60,035 bases of DNA from Bacillota bacterium (lineage in GTDB: Bacteria; Bacillota; Clostridia; Peptostreptococcales; Anaerovoracaceae). The DNA lies in the NCBI GenBank assembly GCA_017626845.1, contig JAGAHX010000005.1, positions 1-60,035 of the forward strand, in the 5' to 3' direction. Shown piece by piece: positions 7,020-16,424 of this stretch. Position 1 is the first letter of the stretch. The number at the start of each line of letters is the position of its first letter. A program made the translations under genes and the position numbers. Below the pieces are notes generated by a model. The model was given only the letters and a program-made list of their open reading frames with translations. It made no database searches and was not told where the DNA came from.

Positions 7020-9681
7020 ATGTTGAAAATCCATCTGAGCAACAGATGGCGGCGTGTCGTTGCAATGGCATTGGCGGTACTTATGGTGTTTGCAACTGTA
7101 CAGACCACCAATGTTTTTGTTTTTGCAGATACTCAGGAAACTGAGATGCAGGAAATTGTGAACGCTGCTGGAAACAACGAAATGGAAGAAAATACTAATG
7201 GGGGGGGGTACGGATCTAACAACTGACGAACCCTCTACTACGGGTAAAGACAATAATTCTTCCGAATCTGATACGATCATAGAAGGGTCATCCGAGACCA
7301 AACAGGAACAGAAAGATGAGTCACTTTCTGATAATTCCCAGTCTGGTGAGGATGATATTTTTGTGCCTGAAGGACAGGGACAGGAACCCTCTTCCGGTTC
7401 GGATAAAGATCCGACAGGTGCGACTGACCCGACAAATGAGCCCACAGACGATTCGACTGACCCGACAGATGAGTCTACGGGCGATCCGACTGATCCGGCA
7501 GATGAGCCGGCCGATCCGGCGGAACCTGCAGAACCGGTTGCTCCGGATGTGGATGATATCGTTCCCGGTACAGAAAAAGAACTGGATAAATCCAAAACGG
7601 CAACGGAACTGGACGAAAACGAGGAGTCTTCTGTGACCTTGAGCATTCCCAGCGAAAGCAAGACGCTTTCCGCAGATATTGTATTCGTACTGGATAAGTC
7701 GAGTTGCAACCAAAATGGGAATACAACTGAAAAGTTCCGAGGACTGATTGAAGAGTTGAAGGCGGCTCAGGAGCAGACCGGTTCTTCTATCAAGATCGGA
7801 ATCGTCGTCTTTAACTGGCAGGCTAACAAAGCGCTGGATCTTACGGATATCAGCAAAAAGAGCGTAGAAGACCTTGTGTCGCTGGCAGATGGGTTCAGCG
7901 GCGGGACGAATATGGATGCCGGTCTTTCTGTCGCGCTGGACATGCTGAAAAGCGACAAGGATGTAGAAGACAGCCGGAAACATCTCGTTCTGATCGGCGA
8001 TGGCTTGACCTGGCTCTGGCAGGATGATGAGACCGGTGATCCTGCAACGAACAGGACGGTAAACGCTAGGGGGAAGAGCACGGTCGGAACAAGTACATGG
8101 ACCATCATGCGCAATGAAAATAATCAATATCATGTTCCGGCGTATTGGTCCACATGGGATTCCTACTGGACATGGATCCGTGCGCATGCAGCATCGAGCG
8201 ATATTGATAATGCACAATTTGATATTTTAATGGGGAGCCAGGACGATTATGATAAAAAAGTATATCATACCGGCGGAACCCCTATTCCATACAAAGCTAT
8301 GACCGAAGAGGATCCGGGCTCTCCTTATCTGGCGAACATGGAACGTGCCATGTATGAAGCCTGGGAAACCTATACGGAACTGAGTGAGAATTACAAATGC
8401 TACGCCTTTAATGCAAAAGAAAGCTCAACTTCCATCGGTGATCATTTCATGAAGATGCTGAATGGCGGCGCAGTCTTGGATTTCAATAAGATCCAGGATA
8501 AGATCCTGTATGCGGTCGGTGCCGGCAGCCGTGTCGAAGACTATATGGGATACGAGAAGGATAAGTACGATTTCGATTTTGTGGATGATGCCTCCTCTAT
8601 CACGCTGAAAGTGGGCAATGAAGAATATAAAGCCGTGAAGCTGGAAGATGCGGGGAACGCAACCAGCGCCTATGGGTTTAAATCCGTAGAAGGCAAATAT
8701 ATGCATGTTGTGGAATATTTCGAAGGCGACAAGCAAGCAACAGAGCACTTTGTTTGGACGATGAACGAAAATGTCTCTAACTTCGAACCCGTTGCACTCA
8801 CTTACAAAGTAAAGCTCTCTTCCAAGAGTCTCGAGGCGGGTGAGCATACGATCTACACCAATCAGTCTGCAACGTTGTATCCCATTAGCAGCGAAGGCGA
8901 AAGAGGAAAGCCGGAAGATTTTGAAAGACCTAAAATGACCTACACCATCGCGGAAAAGATCGTAAGATATCATACGAACTATCCGACGGATGCCAGGATG
9001 GAAGATGCGCAGGCAGATGAGTCATACACAGAAAAGTACACAATCGCCAGCCTGGAGCGGGTCGAATTTGAAACCCCGGATGGGTACACCTTTAAGGGTT
9101 GGAATACAGTAGCTGCCGGAACAGGTGATCCCTATGATGTTGACGATCCCTTCACGCTCGCGGCTGATGCGGAAGAGCATGCATCTGAAGATCAACCTGC
9201 AGATCAAAGCGTCGTCTCGACGAGTTCCCGCATGGTTGCCTCTGTCAGGGGCATGAATCAAGCGTCCAGCTCAAGTGCCGTCCCACAGGAGATCGTTTTG
9301 GAGCTGTATGCACAGTGGGAAGCTCCTGTTTCCACGCCGTCACCGTCCCGGCCGAACAGACCTTCTTCACAGACTGAAGAACCTGCCGCTGTAGAACCGG
9401 TGCCGGAAGAGCCTACCGAGATCGAGGAAGGGGAAACTCCCATGGCTGGTCCCACTACCGGTGAACCGGGAGATGCAGGGGAAGGTTACGAAGAAGAGAG
9501 TATCATCGATGATGGAGAAACACCTCTTGCCGGCCTCGAAGAGGAAGAACTGGCTGAAGAGGCTATTCCGCTCACCCCATTCACCGGCGACGAGCGCCAC
9601 ACGGTAGTCTGGGCTTGTGTGAGCCTGGCAGCACTTGCCGGCATCGCTCTCCTGAGCAGACGCCGCAAGGAAGAAGAGTAA
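7020..9681 (+). CDS. Phase-variable VWA-domain cell-wall adhesin, frame broken at a G9 run
   Basis: Read as one gene, this is an 886-aa sortase-anchored surface protein. Codons 1-60 (from 7020, after AGGGAGGT) give a signal peptide with a long hydrophobic stretch ending VFVFADT. At 7200-7208 nine G residues shift the frame: as written, translation stops at 7226 after 68 aa, while the rest continues in another frame from 7198. Eight or eleven G would join them. After the run come an acidic Asp/Pro/Thr-rich linker, a von Willebrand A domain (VFVLDKSSC, GGTNM, IGDGLT), an InlB/Listeria-Bacteroides-type repeat ending FKGWNTVAAGTGDPYD, a Pro/Glu-rich spacer, and a C-terminal TPFTGD motif, membrane helix and RRRKEEE tail. 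The sortase and kinase genes follow. The first MIDAS motif is DKSSC rather than DxSxS. A sequencing error in the G run is the alternative. Confidence 0.82.
7200..7208 (+). repeat. Homopolymer of nine G inside the adhesin gene
   Basis: A G9 tract right after the signal-peptide region. Its length decides whether the signal peptide is joined to the adhesin body: 9 is off, 8 or 11 is on. Such tracts vary by slipped-strand pairing. Confidence 0.9.
7408..7545 (+). repeat. Degenerate Asp-Pro-Thr coding repeats
   Basis: Short, imperfect repeats based on GAYCCGACNGAT encode a D-P-T / D-P-A-rich linker in the adhesin. It probably holds the VWA domain away from the wall, and the repeats can expand or contract. 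Confidence 0.7.
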
Positions 9682-9723
9682 TTCAAACTTTCTCATATAC
9701 AGCAGTCCTGCCCGGCCGGACAG

Positions 9724-9751
9724 AAGCGGCGGCCTGTGGGCCGCCGCTTTT
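9724..9751 (+). terminator. Intrinsic terminator after the adhesin gene
   Basis: Eleven-bp perfect stem AAGCGGCGGCC / GGCCGCCGCTT, TGTG loop, short T run. The sortase gene after it therefore probably needs its own promoter or read-through; TATAAT-like TATAAT is seen at 9850-9855 (ctataatta). Confidence 0.85.
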
Positions 9752-9886
9752 CGCTTTATGGAACAAAACCGTGGAACAAACCGGTCCTTCCTTCCGTCTT
9801 AATAATGAGCAGGACCGCTATGCCCTGCTTGCAGGAAAGAAACTTGTGCTATAATTAAACTGAACAAAAGGGAAATGGAGAGAAAC

Positions 9887-10690
9887 ATGAACAAAACCGT
9901 CCGGCGCATCTTGCTGGTCATCTTAATAGGGATCTTCTGTTTTTCCACCGGCAAGGTGGTGTACAACAAACTGCAGGACGCCAGAGAGCAGAAAGCGAGC
10001 CAGGAGCTGGCCGCGCTGGTGCACGAGATCGAGGCGGAAGACGAGGCGGAGGATGAAGGGGTCACCGACCATGGCCTGCCTACGCACTATGCCCCCTCCG
10101 GCCGCTTAAAGCAGTACGACAAACTGTACGAGCAGAACAACGACCTGGCGGGCTGGATCCGCATCCCGGACAGCGCCATCGACTATCCGGTGATGTACAC
10201 GCCCTACAACATCGAAAAATATCTGCGCAAGAACTTCTCGCAGAACTACGCGCTCAGCGGCGAACCGTTTTTCGGCGAAGGCTGGGATCCGGAGGGCAAC
10301 TTCGGCATCATCTACGGCCATCACATGGAAGACGGCACCAAGTGCGCCGACTGGATGTTCTACGCGGATGAGGAATACAAGAACAGCCACCCCATCGTTT
10401 ATTTTGACACCCTTACGGAGCGGCGGCAGTACGAAGTGGTCGCGGCATTCTACACCAAGATCCCGTATGTGAGCGACACCACGACGTTCCGCTATTTCCA
10501 ATATACGGGCCTCCCCGACGAGGAGACGTTTAATTATTACGTGAGCCAGTGCAAGAAGGCATCCCAGTACGACACCGGCGTGGAACCCGTTTGGGGCGAC
10601 CGCCTGCTGGTTCTGTCCACCTGTTCCTTCCACGTAAAAAACGGCAGATTCGTCATTCTGCTGCGGCAGATCACCGAAAACGATCAATAA
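9887..10690 (+). CDS. srtB: Class B sortase
   Basis: Membrane-anchored transpeptidase that joins surface proteins to the wall. One N-terminal hydrophobic helix is followed by the sortase B domain: AGWIRIPDSAIDYPVMYT, the catalytic histidine in IYGHHM (about residue 145), the catalytic cysteine in LVLSTCSF (about 246) and a following arginine in NGRFVILLR. An ATG 12 bases upstream is in frame, but the second ATG has GGAGAG at a better distance; it gives 267 aa. It stands between the split adhesin and a histidine kinase. Its likely client is the TPFTGD tail of the adjacent adhesin, which is not a canonical NPQTN or LPXTG signal. Confidence 0.92.
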   Translation: MNKTVRRILLVILIGIFCFSTGKVVYNKLQDAREQKASQELAALVHEIEAEDEAEDEGVTDHGLPTHYAPSGRLKQYDKLYEQNNDLAGWIRIPDSAIDYPVMYTPYNIEKYLRKNFSQNYALSGEPFFGEGWDPEGNFGIIYGHHMEDGTKCADWMFYADEEYKNSHPIVYFDTLTERRQYEVVAAFYTKIPYVSDTTTFRYFQYTGLPDEETFNYYVSQCKKASQYDTGVEPVWGDRLLVLSTCSFHVKNGRFVILLRQITENDQ

Positions 10691-10696
10691 AGTCCT

Positions 10697-12175
10697 ATGT
10701 CGGTTTCTTCGATTATCCGGATCATGATCTATCTCGGCAGCGCGCTGATGGTCTTCAACATCGCGCGCTACGCCGGTTTTATCAAAAGGATGCGGTGGAT
10801 CGATAAATCTCCACGCGTCCACAGGGCGCTCTATCTGCCCGTTACTCTTTTAATCGCCTTTTTAGCCGGCTATCTGGCCGTTGCCTGGTTCGGAAAGCCG
10901 GATCTTATCGTCGCTTCCATCCTGCTGGGTGGCAGTATCTTCGTGTGCATCATTTTAATGGTGCTCTATTTTATTGTCGAAAAAGTGATGGACAGCGAGG
11001 AGGCGCTGCTTGAAGCCCGGCAGGCCAATACGGCGAAGAGCCAGTTCTTCGCCAACATGTCCCACGACCTGCGCACGCCTCTCAACGCCATCATCGGCTA
11101 CACGCAGCTGGGCCTGCGGAAAGACACCAGCGCCGAGGACATGCACGGCTACCTGGAGAAGATCGGCTCCTCCGGCGACCACCTGCTGACCCTCATCAAC
11201 GACGTGTTGGAGATGAGCCGCATCGAGACCGGGCACATGGAACTGAAGCCGGAGGAGACCGATCTGTGCAATGTGCTGTGCGGTATCCGGGACATGTTTG
11301 CCGAACAGATGCGCCAGAAAAACGTGGCCTTTACGGTGGACGGTGACGCCGTCCAGAACCGCCGGGTGCTGTGCGACACCAACCGGCTCAACCGCATTCT
11401 GCTCAATCTGGTGAGCAACGCCTATAAATTTACGCCGGAAGGGGACTCGGTCTCCGTCACCCTGAAGCAGACCGGACGCCGGGACGACCTGGCGGATTAC
11501 GAGCTGACGGTCGCGGACACCGGCATCGGCATGAGCGAGGAATTCGCGGCCCGGATCTTCGAACCCTTCGAGCGGGAGCGCACCTCCACGGTGAGCGGCA
11601 TCCAGGGCACGGGCCTGGGCATGGCCATCACGAAGGCCATCGTGGACAGCATGGACGGCTGCATCGACGTGCAGAGCAAACAGGGCGAGGGCAGCCTCTT
11701 TACGGTGTTGCTCACGTTTCCGGTGCTCTCCGGGGAAGAAGGCGGCTGCCATTGCGAAGAGAAACCGGCAGAACCGGAAAAAAGAGATTATACCGGCCGC
11801 AGACTGCTGCTGGCGGAAGATAACGAGATCAACCGGGAGATCGCCTGCACCATCCTGACCGACGCCGGCTTTGCCGTGGACACGGCGGAGAACGGCCAGG
11901 TGGCGGTGGGGATGCTGGAGGGGTCAACCCCCGGCACCTACGACGCCGTCCTGATGGACATCCAGATGCCGGTGATGGATGGATTTGAGGCATCCAAAAC
12001 CATCCGCAGCCTGCCCGACGCGGCGCTGGCGGCAGTGCCCATCATCGCCATGACGGCCAACGCGTTCGCGGAGGACGTGGCGGCGGAGCGGGCCGCAGGG
12101 ATGGATGGCCACATTTCCAAGCCTTTAAACCAGCAGGACATGTTCCGCACGCTGGATGAGATCTTATTCAACTAA
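10697..12175 (+). CDS. Hybrid sensor histidine kinase with receiver domain
   Basis: A 492-aa membrane signalling protein. Three hydrophobic helices occupy roughly residues 5-95 with no sizeable outer domain. They are followed by a HisKA domain with the phospho-accepting histidine in MSHDLRTPLNAIIGY (His123), an HATPase domain (LVSNAYKFTPEG, DTGIGMSEEF, GTGLGMAI) and a receiver with the aspartate in DAVLMDIQMPVMDGF (Asp421). No DNA-binding output domain is attached, so a partner is needed. It starts 6 bases after the sortase stop, which suggests joint expression. A role in sensing envelope state or controlling the adhesin is inference from position. Confidence 0.9.
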   Translation: MSVSSIIRIMIYLGSALMVFNIARYAGFIKRMRWIDKSPRVHRALYLPVTLLIAFLAGYLAVAWFGKPDLIVASILLGGSIFVCIILMVLYFIVEKVMDSEEALLEARQANTAKSQFFANMSHDLRTPLNAIIGYTQLGLRKDTSAEDMHGYLEKIGSSGDHLLTLINDVLEMSRIETGHMELKPEETDLCNVLCGIRDMFAEQMRQKNVAFTVDGDAVQNRRVLCDTNRLNRILLNLVSNAYKFTPEGDSVSVTLKQTGRRDDLADYELTVADTGIGMSEEFAARIFEPFERERTSTVSGIQGTGLGMAITKAIVDSMDGCIDVQSKQGEGSLFTVLLTFPVLSGEEGGCHCEEKPAEPEKRDYTGRRLLLAEDNEINREIACTILTDAGFAVDTAENGQVAVGMLEGSTPGTYDAVLMDIQMPVMDGFEASKTIRSLPDAALAAVPIIAMTANAFAEDVAAERAAGMDGHISKPLNQQDMFRTLDEILFN

Positions 12176-12201
12176 CATTGCATTTCGAAGGAGGAGAGAC
12201 C

Positions 12202-13947
12202 ATGAACAGACGCATTCTGACCCTTTGCCTTATCCTGGCGATGTGCCTCGCCCTTGTGCCGGTACAGAGCTTCGCAGTGTCCGCTCCGAAACAGGCGGTC
12301 ATCAAAGAGGCTCCTGTTGCGGGAGAAATGGCCTTTAACCGAGGCGGGCTGGGCCTGATCGAGGCCAAGGACGGCACCCGTTACCTGATCGACCGGGACG
12401 GCGGCATCTACCGTTCGGGAAAAGCCTGGATGGACTATATGGCAGGATCCGGGAGCTACACCGTCGATGGTGAGGGTTACTACGAATATCCGCTCGGCAA
12501 AAAGATGTTTACGATGGCCGAAATGGAGAAAAACGTAAAGGCGTTCCTGGAAGAAAACTATCCGATGGGCGAAGTCGTAAACGTGCAGTCGGAGATCACC
12601 TATCCGTTCTCCGGCCCCTATGCCACCTGTTCGTTCTCCGCAGCCATGAAGAGCGATGATCAGCTGGAGAAATACGAGTTCTACGCGCTCATCGACCAAA
12701 GCGGGCTTGTGCATTACGTGACCCCGCTGATCGCGCTCACCGCCGGCGGCGGCTTTCCGATCGAGATGACCCTCGGCAGCGGCAGCGAAGGGCTGGTCCG
12801 GTTCACGAAGGAATATAACGACCGGGAAGGCGAGCATTATCTCTACGAGACCGGCTATCTGGATCTCGACGGAAACGAGGTGCTCGTGTTCTCCAACAAC
12901 GACGGACGCGATCCGGAAGATCCGGCGATCGTGATCGATGCAAGCGACGTTGCTTTTATCGGGGATTTCAATAACGGCGTCGCCGTGATCTGCAACAACA
13001 GGCAGAAAGAGTCCCTGATCGACCGCAGCGGCAAAGTGCTGCTGCCCTTTACGCACGACAGCATCTATAACGATTGCGGCCGCTATCCCGTCGTTTACGA
13101 CGAAGGTAAGGGCTATGGCTATATGGACACGGCAGGTCTGATCGTGATCCCACAGGAGTACGATCACGCCAAGGGCAACTGGGATGACCTCTTTACCGTA
13201 CAGAAAAACGGCAAATGGGGCGTCGTCGATACGGACAACAAGCCGGTCGTTCCCTTCGAATACGACTTTATGAGCAGCCCGGAGCTGGGCATCATCTATG
13301 CCTGCAAAGGAAGCAAGGCGTACATCATCCGGTTCGAAGATGCGACGCCGGAAGAAGAGCTTACGCCCTGGGGCACGCCGAGAGTATCTTCTATCTTTAA
13401 GGACGTTCCCGCGGGCGCCTGGTACGAGACCTATCTGCAGGCCGCTTATGAGAACGGCATCGTCGGCGGCAAGGGCAGCGGTCGCTACGATCCGTCCGGC
13501 AATCTGAAGCACGGCGAGATCATGGTGATGGTGACGCAGCTGCACGCCCTCGCGAAGGGTGAAAAATTCCAGCCCGCGCCGAATCCCACGGACCACTGGG
13601 CAAGAGCGTACTGCGATTACTGCAAGGCAGAAGGCATCATCGACAGCCGCTTCGACAACAAGCTGGACGAGAAAGTGACCCGCGCAGAGATGGCGTACTA
13701 CTTCGCCCATGCGCTGCGGGACGACTACTACCTTGATGAGGAAGAGGTCTCCCTGATGGATATCGCGACCGAGGAGTACGGCGGCGACATCCTGAAACTG
13801 GCAAAGGCCGGCATCGTCACCGGGTACGAGGTGAAAGGGCAGACGGCCAAAGAGTTCCGTCCGCACAATCTCGTGACCCGCGCAGAGGCATCCGTGTTCG
13901 TCACGAACCTGCTCGGCGCCATTGGCCCCACCGGCGGCGTGTACTGA
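12202..13947 (+). CDS. Secreted WG-repeat protein with three SLH domains
   Basis: A 581-aa S-layer-associated protein. The ATG follows AAGGAGGAG and opens a signal peptide ending VQSFAVSA. The central part has WG/KWG-type beta repeats (FTVQKNGKWGVVDTDN, followed by PVVPFEYD and similar earlier turns). The last 190 residues contain three SLH modules (FKDVPAGAWYETYLQAAYE, then DHWARAYCDYCKAEGI, then ILKLAKAGIVTGYE). SLH modules bind pyruvylated wall polymers, so the protein should sit in the outer layer. Function of the WG part is unknown. A convergent terminator follows. Confidence 0.88.
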   Translation: MNRRILTLCLILAMCLALVPVQSFAVSAPKQAVIKEAPVAGEMAFNRGGLGLIEAKDGTRYLIDRDGGIYRSGKAWMDYMAGSGSYTVDGEGYYEYPLGKKMFTMAEMEKNVKAFLEENYPMGEVVNVQSEITYPFSGPYATCSFSAAMKSDDQLEKYEFYALIDQSGLVHYVTPLIALTAGGGFPIEMTLGSGSEGLVRFTKEYNDREGEHYLYETGYLDLDGNEVLVFSNNDGRDPEDPAIVIDASDVAFIGDFNNGVAVICNNRQKESLIDRSGKVLLPFTHDSIYNDCGRYPVVYDEGKGYGYMDTAGLIVIPQEYDHAKGNWDDLFTVQKNGKWGVVDTDNKPVVPFEYDFMSSPELGIIYACKGSKAYIIRFEDATPEEELTPWGTPRVSSIFKDVPAGAWYETYLQAAYENGIVGGKGSGRYDPSGNLKHGEIMVMVTQLHALAKGEKFQPAPNPTDHWARAYCDYCKAEGIIDSRFDNKLDEKVTRAEMAYYFAHALRDDYYLDEEEVSLMDIATEEYGGDILKLAKAGIVTGYEVKGQTAKEFRPHNLVTRAEASVFVTNLLGAIGPTGGVY

Positions 13948-13963
13948 TCCTTATCGCATAGAA

Positions 13964-13993
13964 AAAAGGAGATCCCCCGCGGGATCTCCTTTT
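13964..13993. terminator. Bidirectional terminator between convergent genes
   Basis: AAAAGGAGATCCC - CCGC - GGGATCTCCTTTT: a 9-bp GC stem flanked by A and T runs that work in both directions. It serves the SLH/WG gene (+) and the AlaX gene (-). Confidence 0.88.
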
Positions 13994-14006
13994 CTATTGC
14001 TTTTCA

Positions 14007-15221
14007 CTATCTCAGATGCTTTTCGATCAGATCCATAAACAGCTCGGCATCGGCCTTCTTGGAAAAGATGGCCCGGGCCAGATTTCTGCTGCCGCCGCCC
14101 TTGCCGCCGTACATGCCGGCATAATCCTTCACCAGCTGGCCGGCTGCGGGCGTTCCCGGGGTAGCCAGCACCACCGTCTTATCTTTTTCGCTGAACAGCG
14201 CGGAGGGTTTCGTAAAGATGTCCTCCGCTTTTCTCGCCATGGACTGCAGATCGTCTGCGCTCATCAGCGGATAACGGAAGATCGCCAGGCTCCCTTCCGT
14301 CTTGGGCAGCGCTTCTCTCAGCTTTTCTTCCTCCTGCTTCGACAGGGCGCTCTTCAGCTCCGACAGCTCCCGACGCACCTCGTCGTTTTTGGCGTCATTA
14401 GCCGCTTCTCTGTCCAGAAGGGTGGATACCTCGGTGGAGTACTTTTGAGCCAGCTGTGAGGCGATTTTCGACCTTGTACGGGCTTCCTCGAAGGCGGGTC
14501 TACCCGCCTTGATGGTCATGCGGGTCATCCCCTTGTAGTTCTCCGCCTTCAGCACGGTAACGAGCCCCACCTGACCCGTGGTGGACGGGTGGGTGCCGCA
14601 GCAGGCGCAGCAGTCCAGGGGGGCGTCGACGCTTCCCACGGTGACAACGGAGATGTCCTCGCCGAACTTGATCTCCTTGCGCACGGGCATGCTGAGCGCT
14701 TCCTCCGCCGTGTCGAACCAGGTCGTAACGACGGGCACGTTGCGCCAGATGACTTCGTTGGCTGCCAGCTCCGCTTTCGCGATCATCTCATCGGTAATAG
14801 GCGATCCGTCCTTGGCCAGCATGTCGATGGTCATGTAGTCCTCGCCCATGTGGAAGCCGTGGTTTTCCACGCCGAACAGCTCGTGGAAGCGCCCGGACAG
14901 GATGTGCTCGCCGCAGTGCATCTGCATGTGGTCAAACCGGCGCTGCCAGTCCAGCACGGCTTTGACGGTCTTGCCCGGGTCAAACCCCGCCGCGTCCGCC
15001 ACGGTGTGCCAGACGGTGCCGGTCTCCTTGTCCTCTTTGACGTCGGTGACCGCGACGCCGCCCAGGGTGCCCAGATCGCACAGCTGCCCGCCGCCTTCGG
15101 GGAAGAAGATCGTGCTGCTGCAGGCGACCTGTGTCTTCCCTTTATGTTCCCGGATCTCCGTTACGGTGAGGTCCGCTTCTCTCAGATAAACGTCTTTCTG
15201 ATACAGTCTTTCCGTTGCCAT
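14007..15221 (-). CDS. Alanyl-tRNA editing protein (AlaX-L type) with DHHA1 domain
   Basis: Free-standing editing enzyme that removes wrongly attached serine or glycine from tRNA-Ala. It contains the zinc-binding pairs of the AlaRS editing domain, HCGEH and CCGTH, and the C-terminal DHHA1 domain with GGKGGGSRNLAR. At 404 aa it is the long form. It lies 3 bases behind the alcohol dehydrogenase gene on the same strand, so both are likely in one transcript. No aminoacylation domain is present, which excludes alaS. Confidence 0.92.
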   Translation of the reverse strand: MATERLYQKDVYLREADLTVTEIREHKGKTQVACSSTIFFPEGGGQLCDLGTLGGVAVTDVKEDKETGTVWHTVADAAGFDPGKTVKAVLDWQRRFDHMQMHCGEHILSGRFHELFGVENHGFHMGEDYMTIDMLAKDGSPITDEMIAKAELAANEVIWRNVPVVTTWFDTAEEALSMPVRKEIKFGEDISVVTVGSVDAPLDCCACCGTHPSTTGQVGLVTVLKAENYKGMTRMTIKAGRPAFEEARTRSKIASQLAQKYSTEVSTLLDREAANDAKNDEVRRELSELKSALSKQEEEKLREALPKTEGSLAIFRYPLMSADDLQSMARKAEDIFTKPSALFSEKDKTVVLATPGTPAAGQLVKDYAGMYGGKGGGSRNLARAIFSKKADAELFMDLIEKHLR

Positions 15222-15224
15222 GGG

Positions 15225-16343
15225 TCATCCTCTCAATTTCGTGAACATGTCGCGGAGCATGTCTTCGGAGATCTCCACGGGGTTGTTCAGCAGGTTCGGG
15301 TGTTTGCTGCCCTGCACCAGCTGCTCGAACTGTTCGTCCGTCAGATGGAACTGCGACAGGTCCTTCATAATGCCGATCTCGTCCTTCATCCGGCCGACCG
15401 CATCCGCGAAAGCGGTGCAGTCTTCGAAGCCCAGCTCCTTCGCCAGGGCTGCCAGGCGGCCGTCGTCCTTTGCGCCGTTGACCCGCAGAAAATGGTCGAT
15501 CGTCAGGGCGCAGGCTTCGCCGTGGGCAATGCCCAGCAGATTCGTCAGGGGGTAGGAGCAGGCGTGGGACGAGGTGGTCTTCGGGATCGTAAAGGCGAGC
15601 CCCGCGATGACGGACGCTTCCGCCATCTTTTCCCGGGCGGCCTTATTGCTGCCGTCCGCGACAGCTGCAGGCAGGTATTTCAGCACCAGCTTGAGCGCAT
15701 GCAGTGCCAGGGCGTCGCAGATGGGCTGGTGATGCCTGCTCCAGTAAGCTTCCAGGGCGTGACAGAACACGTCCATGCCCGTGCAGGCCGTGGTGTGGGG
15801 CGGCACGGAATACGTGAGCTCCGGGTCCACCAGGGCGATCTTCGGGTAGAAGGCGGTGCAGGCCAGAGGCTTCTTGAGGCCCCGTGCGTGATCCGAGAGA
15901 ACGGCTACGCTGGTGATCTCGGAACCGGTGCCGGCCGTCGTGGGAACGGCGATGACGGGAAGTCCCGTTTCCGGCAGGGCCGCGCCGTCCATGTAGGCGT
16001 CCACGGGGAGATCCGCGGTGCTCATGACCGCCGCAGCCTTCGCGCAGTCCATGACGCTGCCGCCGCCCAGGGCGACCACGAAATCGCAGGCGTTGCGGCG
16101 GATGAGCCGGATGCATTCTTCGCACTCCGCGACCTGGGGATTGGGGGAGATGCTCGCATAGCTGCAGACGATCAGTCCGCCGCTCTCCTCGGTGATCTTG
16201 CTCACCAGGCCTCTTCTTTCGAAGGAGGGGGAGGTGATGAGGATGCCTCTTGTTTTTCCAAGCCCGCGGACCTCTTCCGGCAGCTGTGCAAGCTTGCCTT
16301 CGCCGAAATGGATCGTGACGGGCTGCATATAATTCCAGTTCAT
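15225..16343 (-). CDS. Iron-containing alcohol dehydrogenase
   Basis: NAD(P)-dependent, metal-dependent alcohol dehydrogenase of the Fe-ADH family. The nucleotide site shows GGSVMDCAKAAAVM, followed by PTTAGTGSEITSVAVLSD. Metal ligands are expected in GMDVFCHALEAYWSRHH and in the His of LLGIAHGEAC. The open frame runs further upstream, but the ATG at 16343 follows AGGAG and opens with MNWNYMQPVTIHFGEGKL, the usual family start; this gives 372 aa. Substrate is not decided: butanol, propanediol or lactaldehyde are all possible in a fermenter. Confidence 0.9.
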   Translation of the reverse strand: MNWNYMQPVTIHFGEGKLAQLPEEVRGLGKTRGILITSPSFERRGLVSKITEESGGLIVCSYASISPNPQVAECEECIRLIRRNACDFVVALGGGSVMDCAKAAAVMSTADLPVDAYMDGAALPETGLPVIAVPTTAGTGSEITSVAVLSDHARGLKKPLACTAFYPKIALVDPELTYSVPPHTTACTGMDVFCHALEAYWSRHHQPICDALALHALKLVLKYLPAAVADGSNKAAREKMAEASVIAGLAFTIPKTTSSHACSYPLTNLLGIAHGEACALTIDHFLRVNGAKDDGRLAALAKELGFEDCTAFADAVGRMKDEIGIMKDLSQFHLTDEQFEQLVQGSKHPNLLNNPVEISEDMLRDMFTKLRG

Positions 16344-16424
16344 TTCTGTCTCCTGTCTTCGTTTTATGCAACGATGTCTTCGCCCTATTCTAACACAGAA
16401 ACAGAAAGTTTTACGCTTTTGAAT

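Noticed and set aside
7198-9681. The adhesin body as an independent gene
   Set aside because: Its sorting tail and extracellular domains need export, and the only signal peptide is in the preceding frame, so one split gene is more likely.
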